Positions 37,623 to 47,101 of a stretch of 64,000 nucleotides of DNA are shown in pieces. The stretch's first letter is position 1. Each line of letters opens with the position of its first letter. Location of the stretch: NCBI RefSeq assembly GCF_000427425.1, contig NZ_KE386495.1, positions 795,072-859,071 of the forward strand, given 5' to 3'. Under the pieces are notes generated by a model. The model was given only the letters and a program-made list of their open reading frames with translations, ran no database searches and had not been told where the DNA came from. This DNA is from Caldanaerobius polysaccharolyticus DSM 13641. Lineage in GTDB: Bacteria > Bacillota > Thermoanaerobacteria > Thermoanaerobacterales > Caldanaerobiaceae. The translations under genes and the position numbers were made by a program.

Positions 37623-39062
37623 ATGTTGGCCAAAAAGCCTCTTAAGTCTCAGTTTGTAATAACCTTTATTTTGATTTTAATATCAAGTATAATAGCCACT
37701 ATATTTACGTATTATGCAGGATATATGATTTTTGTAAATCTTGAATATAAAAAAATATATCCTGCTAACTATTACGAAAAGAAAATACCTGAAATTGAAG
37801 ATTATATAAGAAGCAAAGGCGCAGTTATACTTAATCCTGAAGATAAAAAATCTCTGGAGATGATAATCCCTATAGAGGGAATATCGTATCAGGTTATAGA
37901 TACCAATGGCAATAGGATTTATGGAACGGACATCCGGAGAATTGTAAAAAGCAAGGAAGAGTTCTATAGCAAAATGAATTCGAATATTGGTATCAAGGGG
38001 GAGTATACCCGTTTAATTCCGGTTATTGATTTTGATGGCAAAATAAAAGGCGGTGTTGCGCTGACATATAAATTAACCCCTTATTTTCCCAATACGGTGG
38101 ATGAGATATGGATCAAACCATTATTCGCAGCAATTATTTTTTCTCCATTTATTTATATAGTCATCTTTACATTGCTTTTTTCAAAGAGATTTGCTGATAG
38201 TATAGGAAAGCCGATAAATATGCTTATAGAGGCGTCAAGAAAGGTTAAAGAAAAGGATCTCGATTTTAATTTAGATCATTATGCCGATAATGAGCTTGGG
38301 AGGCTATGCGAAGCGTTTAATGAAATGAAAAATGAACTTAAAGAATCGTTGATTTCACAGTGGAAAGTAGAACAGGAAAGATATGAGATGGTTGAGGCGC
38401 TGGCACACGATTTAAAAACACCGCTTTCTACAATACTGGGATATGTAGAAGCGCTTACAGAAGGTCATTATGACGATAATCAAAAGATAAAAAAGTATTT
38501 AAATGTGATAAAAGAAAATGCTAATAAGGCTTCACAACTTATAAAAGAAATGCTTTATGCCGCAGAGATTGAAGGTTTGGGCGTAGGGCTTGACGCTGTG
38601 CCTGTAGACATATATTCTTTTTTAATGCAAAAAAAAGAGGGCTATGAGATAATGGCAAAAGATAAGAATATAAATTTTAAAGTTGATGTGACTTATGAAA
38701 ATCAGGAAAAAAAGATATGTCCTGTCGATGTTGTAAAACTTGAACGCATTCTGGACAATATCATAATGAACAGCATTCGGTATACGCCGCAAAATGGGAC
38801 AATAACGATTAATGCTGACGTTGCCTGTGATAATATTCGTTTTAAAATATGCGATTCAGGGAAGGGATTTAGTAATAAAGACCTGTTGCACGTATTTAGT
38901 AAATTTTACAGGGGAGATGAATCCCGTTCTTCTAAAAATGGCCATGCCGGCCTGGGCTTATATATAGCAAAAAAACTTGTAGAAATGCATCGGGGGAGTA
39001 TAAAGGCATTTAATGCAAAGGATGGTGGTGCATGTATAGAGTTTGTTTTATATAAAGTCTAG
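37623..39062 (+). CDS. Sensor histidine kinase of the lantibiotic-type module
   Basis: 479 residues from ATG 37623. Membrane helix at about 12-35, an extracytoplasmic segment of ~130 residues (about 36-165), second helix (about 170-195), HAMP-like linker, then HisKA with phosphorylated His near residue 262 (LAHDLKTPLSTILGYVEAL) and an ATPase domain with N box IIMNSIRYTP, and G boxes DSGKGF and GHAGLGLYIAKKL. It pairs with the regulator just upstream. It ends 4 bases inside the convergent kinase gene on the minus strand. Confidence 0.9.
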   Translation: MLAKKPLKSQFVITFILILISSIIATIFTYYAGYMIFVNLEYKKIYPANYYEKKIPEIEDYIRSKGAVILNPEDKKSLEMIIPIEGISYQVIDTNGNRIYGTDIRRIVKSKEEFYSKMNSNIGIKGEYTRLIPVIDFDGKIKGGVALTYKLTPYFPNTVDEIWIKPLFAAIIFSPFIYIVIFTLLFSKRFADSIGKPINMLIEASRKVKEKDLDFNLDHYADNELGRLCEAFNEMKNELKESLISQWKVEQERYEMVEALAHDLKTPLSTILGYVEALTEGHYDDNQKIKKYLNVIKENANKASQLIKEMLYAAEIEGLGVGLDAVPVDIYSFLMQKKEGYEIMAKDKNINFKVDVTYENQEKKICPVDVVKLERILDNIIMNSIRYTPQNGTITINADVACDNIRFKICDSGKGFSNKDLLHVFSKFYRGDESRSSKNGHAGLGLYIAKKLVEMHRGSIKAFNAKDGGACIEFVLYKV

Positions 39063-40501
39063 CTGTTTATCGGCAATTCAATTATAAACATGGCCCCGGT
39101 TTCAGTATTTTTAGCTGTGATTTTTCCGCCGTGTTTTTGGATGACATTTTTGCTTATAGCCATCCCAAGCCCAAAATTCCCTTTTTTACCCATATAGAAC
39201 CTTTCAAAGATGTTGGGGAGTTCGTCGGCGTCAAAGCCTGGCCCATCATCTTCTATGATGATTTTTACATTGTTCTTTTCGGTTATTTTTGAGATTGTTA
39301 CACTGCTTTTTGCATATCTAATGCAATTGCTGATCACGTTTGTAATCGCACGGGAAAGTTTTTCTTCATCAGCGTATACCTCTATCTTTTCATCGGCAAT
39401 GTTGTGGATGATTTTTATATTGTTTTTTATGGCAATTCCATTCATTCGTTCTATGCAGCTTTTTATCAAGTCGTTAAGGTCCAGGTTGTTAAAGTGATAA
39501 TTTTCTTCTATAGTGTCAAGACGTGATAAGTAAAGCAAATCTTCTATCATATGAGTCAGGCGCTTGGTTTCTTCTATTATGACCTCAACAGCAGTGCTGC
39601 TATCTACGACGCCGTATTTAATCCCTTCGGCGTAACTTTGGATGGACATAAGGGGAGTTCTTAGTTCATGGGATACGTTTTGCAAAAAAGTTTTTTGCGC
39701 TTTATCATAGGTTTCGAGCTTATCAGACATAATGTTGATGTTATTCACCAGTTCCTGTAATTCATCGTCTACAGGCATGTGGATTTTAGTCCCAAAGTTC
39801 CTTTCGGCAATGGCTTTTATATGCTGGTTTAGCGAGGAAAACGGAGAGGATATTTTTTTGGACACTTGAGAAGAAATTAGCGCGGTGATTAAAGCCGAAA
39901 GGATGAGGATGGCTAAAAGTATTAAATTTATAACCCACTGCAGCTGGTTGACTTTTTGGAGGCTGGAGTATATGATAATCCATCCTAAGCCAAAAGAATT
40001 TTTTTGGTATACCGGCTTGACGACTGCTATATATTCGGTGCCGGACAAGTAGAAATTCAGGTATGTTTCGCTGTTGAGATTTTGTAATTTTTTGATTTCA
40101 TTTGTCATTTGATCTAAAAACTTGGTAGACGGCGTAAAAAAACCCTCTGGGAAAAGAGTTATTCTATTTTTGTCTTTATCAAGCAATATATAATCCGCAT
40201 TTAAGACAGATAGAGGTTCTCTTAGTGAGCGGTCCAACATGAAGTAGTACCTGAAAAGCCCGTTGTCGTTTTGATCGTCAGGTGGTGGAGGAATTTGCCC
40301 GGGCTTGGGCAGAAAGTCGCGGCCTTGCTGCAGCGCAGCATGTTCGGTGCGTGATGCGATTTTGCTTAACTGTTCAAGGATGTCCCTCTCAATGTACATG
40401 CGGACAGTGATATTGAATATTATTGCCACCAGCGTAATAAGCGTTATTATGACAATAAGATTGTATTTGAAAATTCTCCACTTAATTGTGTTTCTCTTCA
40501 T
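39059..40501 (-). CDS. Sensor histidine kinase (second two-component system)
   Basis: 480 residues from the ATG at 40501; the frame is open further but overlaps the regulator gene. Two membrane helices (about 12-35 and 185-210) enclose an extracytoplasmic domain with a PPPP run. Then HAMP (ISSPFSSLNQHIKAIAERNF), HisKA with His about 278 in FLQNVSHELRTPLMSIQSYAEG, and ATPase motifs NVISNCIRYAKS, DDGPGFD and GNFGLGMAISKNVI. It is co-transcribed with the regulator gene 4 bases upstream and is divergent from the GT39 operon, which it may control. Confidence 0.9.
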   Translation of the reverse strand: MKRNTIKWRIFKYNLIVIITLITLVAIIFNITVRMYIERDILEQLSKIASRTEHAALQQGRDFLPKPGQIPPPPDDQNDNGLFRYYFMLDRSLREPLSVLNADYILLDKDKNRITLFPEGFFTPSTKFLDQMTNEIKKLQNLNSETYLNFYLSGTEYIAVVKPVYQKNSFGLGWIIIYSSLQKVNQLQWVINLILLAILILSALITALISSQVSKKISSPFSSLNQHIKAIAERNFGTKIHMPVDDELQELVNNINIMSDKLETYDKAQKTFLQNVSHELRTPLMSIQSYAEGIKYGVVDSSTAVEVIIEETKRLTHMIEDLLYLSRLDTIEENYHFNNLDLNDLIKSCIERMNGIAIKNNIKIIHNIADEKIEVYADEEKLSRAITNVISNCIRYAKSSVTISKITEKNNVKIIIEDDGPGFDADELPNIFERFYMGKKGNFGLGMAISKNVIQKHGGKITAKNTETGAMFIIELPINS

Positions 40502-40505
40502 GTTA

Positions 40506-41201
40506 TCATTCCTTATCCTGAATTTTAAAGCCAAAGCCCCAGACAGTCTCAATCTTAAGAACAGATCCTGCATCGGATAGCTTTTTGCGAATTCTCTTTA
40601 CGGTGTCGTCAGTTGCTCGGGTTTCTACCTCATTTTCAAATCCCCAAACTTTTTCCAGCAGCTCATTGCGGCTTACTGCCCTGTTTTTGTTGCCTGCCAG
40701 ATAGTAAAGCAGTGAAAATTCCATTTTTGTAAGGCCTATATCTTTACCGTTAAACAGGGCTTGCTTGGTATCTGGATTTATTGTAATATCTGCTATTTTT
40801 ATAATACAGCTGTTTTCTGTAGGCGCTTTATCCATTTCAATTCTTCGAAAAATGCTTTTTACTCTGGCTACCAACTCCATAGGGCTGAAGGGTTTTGTCA
40901 AGTAGTCGTCACTTCCAAGGGTCAATCCGGCTATTTTGTCAGGATCTGTGTCTTTTGCGGATACGATTATAATTGGGACATTGCTCCTTTGGCGGATTAA
41001 AGAACAAAGGGAGTAGCCGTCTATCTCCGGCATCATGATGTCTATGATGAGCATATCAGCGGGCCTTGAGTTGAAGGCGTCAAGAATAGAGCGCCCGTCG
41101 TAAAAGGTTTCCACTTCATATCCTTCTTTATTTAGAAATGATTTTATGATGTTGCAGATGTTAATTTCATCATCAGCTATGTATATCAATTTTTTATCCA
41201 T
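40506..41201 (-). CDS. OmpR/PhoB-family response regulator (second two-component system)
   Basis: 231 residues. Receiver domain with Asp54 in MLIIDIMMPEIDGYSL and switch residues SAKDTDPDK and YLTKPFSPMEL; winged helix with LTKMEFSLLYYLAGNKNRAVSRNELLEKVWGF and TDDTVKRIRKKL. It is the first gene of the minus-strand pair. The 170-base gap to the divergent GT39 gene has three TT(T/C)TGC-type repeats at 11-bp spacing, a pattern expected for tandem OmpR-family binding. Confidence 0.92.
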   Translation of the reverse strand: MDKKLIYIADDEINICNIIKSFLNKEGYEVETFYDGRSILDAFNSRPADMLIIDIMMPEIDGYSLCSLIRQRSNVPIIIVSAKDTDPDKIAGLTLGSDDYLTKPFSPMELVARVKSIFRRIEMDKAPTENSCIIKIADITINPDTKQALFNGKDIGLTKMEFSLLYYLAGNKNRAVSRNELLEKVWGFENEVETRATDDTVKRIRKKLSDAGSVLKIETVWGFGFKIQDKE

Positions 41202-41224
41202 GGTATTACCTTCACCCCACTGTA

Positions 41225-41230
41225 ATTATA
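41225..41230 (-). promoter_or_regulatory. -10 box of the minus-strand two-component operon
   Basis: TATAAT on the minus strand, about 25 bases before the regulator ATG. No good -35 is present at 17 bases, which suggests dependence on an activator such as the encoded regulator itself. Confidence 0.45.
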
Positions 41231-41266
41231 TCATAGATTCGGACTTTGGCATTATTTAAGGGGTCA

Positions 41267-41295
41267 TTTTGCCTCAATTCTGCCACAGTTTTGCG
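41267..41295. promoter_or_regulatory. Three tandem 7-bp repeats at 11-bp spacing in the divergent gap
   Basis: TTTTGCC (41267), TTCTGCC (41278) and TTTTGCG (41289) are spaced exactly 11 bp apart, one helical turn. They lie between the response-regulator gene and the GT39 gene, the expected location and geometry for OmpR-family binding sites controlling either direction. Confidence 0.5.
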
Positions 41296-41370
41296 GAGAT
41301 TGGAACGGATGGTGTGGTGTAAAATTAATCACAGAAAAAATTGAAAGAAAAAAATGTGAGGAGAGAGAAC

Positions 41371-43464
41371 ATGAGGCGTATTAAAAGCAACTGGCACAGG
41401 ATAGCTTTACCTTTGATTTTAGCGTTGACAGCTTTTTTAACTTTTTATGATGTGGATAAAGAAGGCTATGCCAATTCGTACTATTCCGCTGCAGTAAAGA
41501 GTATGCTTACCAGCTGGCATAACTTTTTCTTTGCTTCTTTTGATCCCGGTGGATTTGTAACCGTGGACAAACCCGCTTTGGGCTTATGGCTGCAGGCTTT
41601 GAGCGCGTGGATTTTTGGATTTCACGGATGGAGCCTTATTCTTCCTGAAGCGCTGTCAGCGGTTGTATCGGTAGCGGTTTTATATCACCTGGTACAGAGG
41701 TCTTTTGGGAAAACAGCAGGTATTGCATCGGCCATGGCATTGGCTTTGTCGCCTATTTTTGTGGCTGTGAGCAGGACCAATAACCTCGATTCGTCTCTTA
41801 TTATGGTTTTGCTTTTTGCTACTTGGGCGCTGATTGTGGCGGCAGAAAAGAGCAGCTTTAAATTGTTGCTTTTATCTATGGTGCTGGTAGGGCTGGGGTT
41901 TAACATTAAAATGCTTCAGGCTTTTATGGTTTTACCCGCTTTCTACCTGGTTTACCTGTTTACATCGTCATTGAAAACAGCTAAAAAACTGTTGCACCTC
42001 GCCCTGGCGACGGTGTTGCTCCTTGCGGTTTCTCTTTCCTGGGCCGTAATAGTGGATCTGACGCCTGCTGATCAACGGCCTTATATAGGAAGCAGTCAAA
42101 ACAATTCGGTTATAGAGCTGGCCCTGGGTTATAACGGCATACAGCGGCTTACGGGAAACAATCGGATGGGGCCGCAAAACGCAGGCAATGGCAGAGTAAA
42201 TGCCGTTGCTTCTGCCACCTATCGTCCTGATACGCCACCCTCAGATAATCAAAATCCGCAAGATGACAGAGGACATTTTTCAGACGGCAATATGCCGCAG
42301 GGATTTAACGGTGCATTTAATGGTAGGCCTGGAGGAAACGGTGGGCCTGGAGGGAATGGAGGTCCTGGAGGAGTAGGAGAGAACGGACAAAAGGGGATTT
42401 TTAGGATTTTTAATCAGCAGCAGGCGGGGCAGATCAGCTGGTTGATACCTATGGCGTTTTTCGGCATGGCCATTCTCGTAATCAAGGTGTTCAAAAAGGA
42501 AGAGCGCGATAAAAAGACGGTTGTCAGATACTTAATGCTCTGGGCAGCGTGGATTTTGCCTATGATGGCATTCTTCAGTATAGCTGGTTTTTACCACAGG
42601 TATTACCTTTCTATGCTTGCTCCTTCCATTGCGGCTTTGTCAGGCATTGGTGTTGTAGAGATGTGGAAGGCATATATGCAAAGCGGCTGGAGATGGTTTA
42701 TTCTTCCCGCAGCGTTAATAGTCAATGGGGCTGTGCAAGGATTGATTCTCTCGAGGTATGAGGAGTGGAGCAGTATTCTCACGCCGGTGGTATGCGGGAT
42801 AAGCCTAGCCTCTGCATTGGTACTTATTGTAATAAGGCTTTTGAACAATGATCGCCTGGATAAGACGATAAAGGCGACAGTAGCTACAGGTTTTGCTGCC
42901 CTTCTCATAGCACCTGCCATCTGGTCCTATACTCCCATACTGTACGGTTCTCAAACGACTTTGCCCATTGCAGGACCTGAATTAAGTAGGGGGTTTGGAA
43001 ATAGAGGATTTAACCGGGATGGAGGTGGCATGGTCCGATCTCCAGAGAATACGGCATCTTCTAAGTTAATAAGTTTTCTCATGAACAATAGAAACGGCGA
43101 GAAGTACATTGTCGCTGTATCCGATGCTAATTCAGCAGCGCCTATCATTTTGCAAACAGGCCAGCCGGTTATGGCTATAGGTGGATTCTCAGGATCAGAT
43201 CCTATATTGACAGTAGATAAACTGGAGAAGATGGTAAAAAACGGCGAGATAAGGTATTTCTTAGTGCAGGGAAGAGGGGGAATGGGATCACAGTCAGAGA
43301 TCATCAGCTGGGTGCAGCAACACGGAACAGTGGTTTCTCCTGAGAAATGGAGTGGTACAGCTTCAGAGTCAAACAGTGAAATTCAGGGTGGGCCAGGGCA
43401 ATTCAGAGACATGATGGGAAATGGAACGCTTTATGATTTGGCGCCACAAAAAAATACTGATTAA
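41371..43464 (+). CDS. Membrane glycosyltransferase, GT39/PMT-like (YycA/YkcB type)
   Basis: 697 residues from ATG 41371 (GAGGAGAG ribosome site). An N-terminal GT39-like motif is present (DVDKEGYANSYYSAAVKSML, FDPGGFVTVDKPALGLWLQAL), followed by about ten membrane helices. An extracytoplasmic loop near residues 285-350 contains a Gly/Pro/Asn-rich run (GGNGGPGGNGGPGG). The C-terminal ~170 residues form an outside domain (NRNGEKYIVAVSDANSAAPIIL). Such enzymes transfer sugars from lipid-phosphate donors to envelope polymers. Genes for a GT2 donor synthase, a GtrA flippase and GalU follow, making a coherent lipid-linked sugar pathway. Confidence 0.87.
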   Translation: MRRIKSNWHRIALPLILALTAFLTFYDVDKEGYANSYYSAAVKSMLTSWHNFFFASFDPGGFVTVDKPALGLWLQALSAWIFGFHGWSLILPEALSAVVSVAVLYHLVQRSFGKTAGIASAMALALSPIFVAVSRTNNLDSSLIMVLLFATWALIVAAEKSSFKLLLLSMVLVGLGFNIKMLQAFMVLPAFYLVYLFTSSLKTAKKLLHLALATVLLLAVSLSWAVIVDLTPADQRPYIGSSQNNSVIELALGYNGIQRLTGNNRMGPQNAGNGRVNAVASATYRPDTPPSDNQNPQDDRGHFSDGNMPQGFNGAFNGRPGGNGGPGGNGGPGGVGENGQKGIFRIFNQQQAGQISWLIPMAFFGMAILVIKVFKKEERDKKTVVRYLMLWAAWILPMMAFFSIAGFYHRYYLSMLAPSIAALSGIGVVEMWKAYMQSGWRWFILPAALIVNGAVQGLILSRYEEWSSILTPVVCGISLASALVLIVIRLLNNDRLDKTIKATVATGFAALLIAPAIWSYTPILYGSQTTLPIAGPELSRGFGNRGFNRDGGGMVRSPENTASSKLISFLMNNRNGEKYIVAVSDANSAAPIILQTGQPVMAIGGFSGSDPILTVDKLEKMVKNGEIRYFLVQGRGGMGSQSEIISWVQQHGTVVSPEKWSGTASESNSEIQGGPGQFRDMMGNGTLYDLAPQKNTD

Positions 43465-43491
43465 TAAAAAACTAGTCTGGAGGGGTGTTGT

Positions 43492-44427
43492 ATGAATAGC
43501 GCAGAAGTCAAATATTCCATTGTGGTTCCACTGTACAATGAGGAGGAAGTGATCATTGAAACTTACAGGAGATTAAAAGAGGTGATGGACTCTACGGGAG
43601 AGCCCTATGAGATAATTTTTGTAAATGACGGAAGTAAAGATAAAACCCTTGAAATTGCTAAAAGCATCTGCAAGAGGGATAAAAACATTAAGCTTCTGAG
43701 CTTTTCAAGAAATTTTGGCCATCAGATCGCCATAACCGCTGGGATGGATTACTCCAGCGGTGAGGCGATTGTGGTCATTGATGCAGACCTCCAGGATCCT
43801 CCTGAAGTGATATTAAAGATGATCGAAAAGTGGAAACAAGGCTATGACGTGGTCTACGGCAAGAGGGCAAAGAGAAAAGGCGAGACATTTTTCAAAAAAA
43901 TTACAGCCAAAGTTTTTTACAGGGTATTGAAAACCATGACCGATGTGGATATTCCTGTGGACACAGGAGATTTCAGGTTGATTGACAGGAAAGTGTGCGA
44001 TGCGCTGAAGTCTATCAAGGAGCACAATCGATACGTAAGAGGGCTGGTCAGCTGGATTGGCTTTAAGCAGACGGGAGTGGAGTTTGTCAGAGAACCGAGG
44101 TTTGCAGGGGAGACCAAGTATCCGTTGAAAAAGATGGTAAAATTTGCCGCCGATGCTATAACGTCCTTCTCATATAAGCCTCTAAAGATCGCCACTTACA
44201 CGGGTGTAGCGGTCTGCGTTTTGTGTTTTGCCTATATGGTATTTGCGTTATTTCAAAGTTTATTTGCCGTTGCAGTACATGCCTGGGCCTTAATATCTGT
44301 CTTTAGCTTATTTTTAAATGGGCTTATGTTTATAATGATAGGAATCATCGGCGAGTATATTGGCCGTATTTACGATGAAGCCAAAGGAAGGCCACTTTAC
44401 ATTATTGATGAAAAGGAAGGATTTTGA
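43492..44427 (+). CDS. GT2 glycosyltransferase, polyprenyl-phosphate sugar synthase (GtrB/YkcC-like)
   Basis: 311 residues. The N-terminal GT-A domain has SIVVPLYNEEEVI, FVNDGSKDKT, SRNFGHQIAITAGMDYSSGEAIVVIDADLQDPPEVI (DxD-like Asp residues) and QTGVEFVREPRFAGETKYPLKKM; two C-terminal membrane helices follow (about 230-290). It loads a sugar from a nucleotide donor onto undecaprenyl phosphate. GalU, encoded three genes on, can supply UDP-glucose. The next gene, gtrA, overlaps its stop by one base. Confidence 0.92.
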   Translation: MNSAEVKYSIVVPLYNEEEVIIETYRRLKEVMDSTGEPYEIIFVNDGSKDKTLEIAKSICKRDKNIKLLSFSRNFGHQIAITAGMDYSSGEAIVVIDADLQDPPEVILKMIEKWKQGYDVVYGKRAKRKGETFFKKITAKVFYRVLKTMTDVDIPVDTGDFRLIDRKVCDALKSIKEHNRYVRGLVSWIGFKQTGVEFVREPRFAGETKYPLKKMVKFAADAITSFSYKPLKIATYTGVAVCVLCFAYMVFALFQSLFAVAVHAWALISVFSLFLNGLMFIMIGIIGEYIGRIYDEAKGRPLYIIDEKEGF

Positions 44428-44840
44428 TGTACGATATCGCTCTTAGTTTATACGCGAAATATCAGTCCATGTTTCGCTTTGCAATTGTAGGGTTTATAAA
44501 TACAGGGGTGGACTTCCTGACGTTTTCTGTGCTTTTCAGTTTTTTAGGCTTTAACAAGCTGATATGCCAGGCTGCCGGATACACAATGGGGATTGTCAAC
44601 AGTTTCGTCTTGAATAAGCTGTGGACCTTTGAAGACAGGAAATCAAAATTAAGTACAGCCAATCAATTTGCGCGGTTTGTGGCAGTTAATATGGTATCTT
44701 TAGGGTTATCGCTTTTAGGGTTGAAGTTTATCAGCGAAAGCTATGGAGTGAACGTATATGTTTCAAAGTTGATGGTAACAGGCGTGGCGCAGGCTGTGAA
44801 CTATATCGGCTATAGGTATTGGGTGTTCAACAAAAAGTGA
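44427..44840 (+). CDS. GtrA-family membrane protein (lipid-linked sugar flippase)
   Basis: 137 residues with four predicted membrane helices: MFRFAIVGFINTGVDFLTFS, then GYTMGIVNSFVLNKLWTF, NMVSLGLSLLGLKF and VAQAVNYIGYRYWVF. GtrA proteins are thought to flip undecaprenyl-phosphate sugars made by GtrB-type synthases. It shares an ATGA overlap with the GT2 gene, so the two are co-translated. The ATG at 44427 is used. Confidence 0.9.
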   Translation: MYDIALSLYAKYQSMFRFAIVGFINTGVDFLTFSVLFSFLGFNKLICQAAGYTMGIVNSFVLNKLWTFEDRKSKLSTANQFARFVAVNMVSLGLSLLGLKFISESYGVNVYVSKLMVTGVAQAVNYIGYRYWVFNKK

Positions 44841-44859
44841 CTTTGAAAGGATGATTGGG

Positions 44860-45747
44860 ATGAAAGTACGTAAAGCTATAATACCTGCTGCGGGTATGGG
44901 AACGAGATTTCTGCCGGCTACCAAGGCCCAACCTAAGGAGATGTTCCCGATAGTAGACAAACCCGCTATTCAGTATATAGTAGAGGAAGCGGTGGCATCG
45001 GGCATTGAAGACATAATAATTGTAACAGGTCGCAATAAAAAAGCTATAGAAGATCACTTTGACAGATCTATCGAGTTGGAAGAAACACTGAAAAAAAACA
45101 AAAGTCAACTGCTTGAAGCGGTTAAGAAGATATCAAGCCTGGCGAACATATACTATGTGCGCCAGAAAGAACCTTTAGGGCTGGGTCATGCTGTCTATTG
45201 TGCCAGGTCATTTATAGGAGATGAGCCCTTCGCCGTTTTGCTTGGTGATGATATAGTGTGTTCTGATGTGCCTTGCTTGAAACAGATGATGGAGGTATAC
45301 GAAGAGTTGCAGGCGACTATACTGGGAGTGCAAAAGATCCCTGATACAGAGGTTTCAAAATATGGGATTGTTGGATGCGAGCCTGCCGGTGATAGAATTT
45401 ATAAGGTTACAAGTCTCGTGGAGAAACCAACAAAGAGCCAAGCACCTTCAAATATCGCTATTTTAGGGAGGTACATCATATCCCCGGCAATTTTTGAATG
45501 CATCGAAAATACTACCCCAGGAAAGGGTGGGGAAATTCAATTAACCGATGCCCTGAGGCTGCTTATGGAAAGGGAAAAGCTATATGCTTATGATTTTATC
45601 GGTGAACGATACGACGTAGGAGACAGGTTTGGCTTTATAAAAGCAACGATTGAATTTGCGCTGAAGAGGGACGATATAAAGGACAGTCTGATTCAATACA
45701 TCAAAGAGAAATTAAATAATGAGAAATTAAATAATGTCCCTTGTTGA
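44860..45747 (+). CDS. galU: UTP-glucose-1-phosphate uridylyltransferase
   Basis: 295 residues from ATG 44860. The nucleotidyltransferase start VRKAIIPAAGMGTRFLPATK is followed by PKEMFPIVDKPAIQYIVEEAV, LGLGHAVYCARSFIGDEPFAVLLGDD and GKGGEIQLTDALRLL, all diagnostic of GalU. It makes UDP-glucose from UTP and glucose 1-phosphate. In this operon it feeds the GT2/GtrA/GT39 pathway. A tandem AATGAGAAATTA repeat just before the stop may reflect a small duplication. Confidence 0.93.
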   Translation: MKVRKAIIPAAGMGTRFLPATKAQPKEMFPIVDKPAIQYIVEEAVASGIEDIIIVTGRNKKAIEDHFDRSIELEETLKKNKSQLLEAVKKISSLANIYYVRQKEPLGLGHAVYCARSFIGDEPFAVLLGDDIVCSDVPCLKQMMEVYEELQATILGVQKIPDTEVSKYGIVGCEPAGDRIYKVTSLVEKPTKSQAPSNIAILGRYIISPAIFECIENTTPGKGGEIQLTDALRLLMEREKLYAYDFIGERYDVGDRFGFIKATIEFALKRDDIKDSLIQYIKEKLNNEKLNNVPC

Positions 45748-45784
45748 TTTATTCAGGAAACCCCAAGGTATGGAGAGTGAGAAA

Positions 45785-47101
45785 ATGAATTTTTTTAAAA
45801 AGAATATGCTAAAAATACTGCTGGCCTTTATTTTGTTGTCGGCAGGACTATTGTGCATTTATTTCTTATACAACTATAAAGGTGACGTATATCAGTGGCA
45901 AAACAGAATTAACCAACCTAACTTCTATTCCGGCGGAAAAAGCCATTTTAATCCTAATCGTGCGCCACAAATTGTAAAACCACCCAATAATGGAGAAACG
46001 CCCAATAATAGGAATGCACCTAACAATGGTGGTGCGCCAGATAATGTGGGGAAGTTGAGGGGAACATCCAATGGGATTACAAGATCTACTTCCCAAATTG
46101 TCACCTACACTATTGTATTTTTGGCCGTGTCGTTTTTAATGGGTTATTTTTATAAGCGCAAAAAAATTAAAATACACGCCGGCGATGAAAGTATGCTTGT
46201 AATAACTATATTGCTTATAGGGCTATTTTTGAGGGTTTTCATTGCCACATTGATGGAAGGACACCCCTTTGACATCAATCTCTTTAAGAGATGGGCACAA
46301 ACAGCGGCGAATAATTTCACCGGCTTTTATTCAGGGGGTAACACCAGCGACTATCCTCCACTATATATTTATGTTTTATTTTTGATAGGCAAGATAGCTG
46401 ATATTCCTGCTATGAGCCCTTATTTCATATTGTTTCTAAAGCTGCCTTCTATTGTAACAGATATTGCCACGTCATATCTTATATACAGGTTAGGCAAAAA
46501 ACAACTCTCTAAGGAGATGGGCATTATATTATCCGCATTTTATGCTTTTAATCCGGCAGTTTTTGTAAATTCTGCCGTATGGGGGCAGGTGGATTCATTT
46601 TTTACATTGCTTATAATCCTTTCTATGTGGATGCTTTCGGAGGAAAAAATCGGCCTTTCATCGGCGCTATTGGCGGCGTCGGTAATGATGAAACCTCAGG
46701 GGATTATATTTGTTCCCGTACTTTTCTTTGAGCTGATCAGGCAAAAAAGCGTTAAAGCTTTTGTAAAAGCGGCATTTTGCGGTTTGGGTACATTTTTGGC
46801 CATCTTACTTCCATTTTCTATAGGTAAAGGAGTTCTATGGATTATCAATCTGTTTTCAAACACCGTGGCAGAATATCCCTATGCCTCTGTGAATGCATTC
46901 AATTTCTTCAGCTTGCTGGGGGCTAACTATGCCAGGGACACGTTTACTTTATTTGGTTTAAGCTATCATACTTGGGGAATGATATTTATCGTACTTGTTA
47001 CTGCTTTTTCTTGGTTTATATACATTAAAGGAAACAGCACCATCTTTGCGCCTACAGCGGCTTTAATCCAGGTAGCAGGGGTGCTGAGTCTATATTTTTA
47101 A
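45785..47101 (+). CDS. Polytopic membrane glycosyltransferase-like protein, C-terminally truncated
   Basis: 438 residues from ATG 45785 (GGAG nine bases upstream). One N-terminal helix precedes an extracytoplasmic linker rich in Asn and Pro ([22 protein letters not shown]), then about nine membrane helices. Typical motifs of mannosyltransferase-like membrane proteins are [54 protein letters not shown] and [13 protein letters not shown]. The frame stops at VAGVLSLYF; relatives usually continue with an MHERY motif and ~100 or more further residues. The stop overlaps the convergent chemoreceptor gene by 12 bases, so a deletion probably removed the 3' end. It may be inactive. Confidence 0.75.
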   Translation: MNFFKKNMLKILLAFILLSAGLLCIYFLYNYKGDVYQWQNRINQPNFYSGGKSHFNPNRAPQIVKPPNNGETPNNRNAPNNGGAPDNVGKLRGTSNGITRSTSQIVTYTIVFLAVSFLMGYFYKRKKIKIHAGDESMLVITILLIGLFLRVFIATLMEGHPFDINLFKRWAQTAANNFTGFYSGGNTSDYPPLYIYVLFLIGKIADIPAMSPYFILFLKLPSIVTDIATSYLIYRLGKKQLSKEMGIILSAFYAFNPAVFVNSAVWGQVDSFFTLLIILSMWMLSEEKIGLSSALLAASVMMKPQGIIFVPVLFFELIRQKSVKAFVKAAFCGLGTFLAILLPFSIGKGVLWIINLFSNTVAEYPYASVNAFNFFSLLGANYARDTFTLFGLSYHTWGMIFIVLVTAFSWFIYIKGNSTIFAPTAALIQVAGVLSLYF

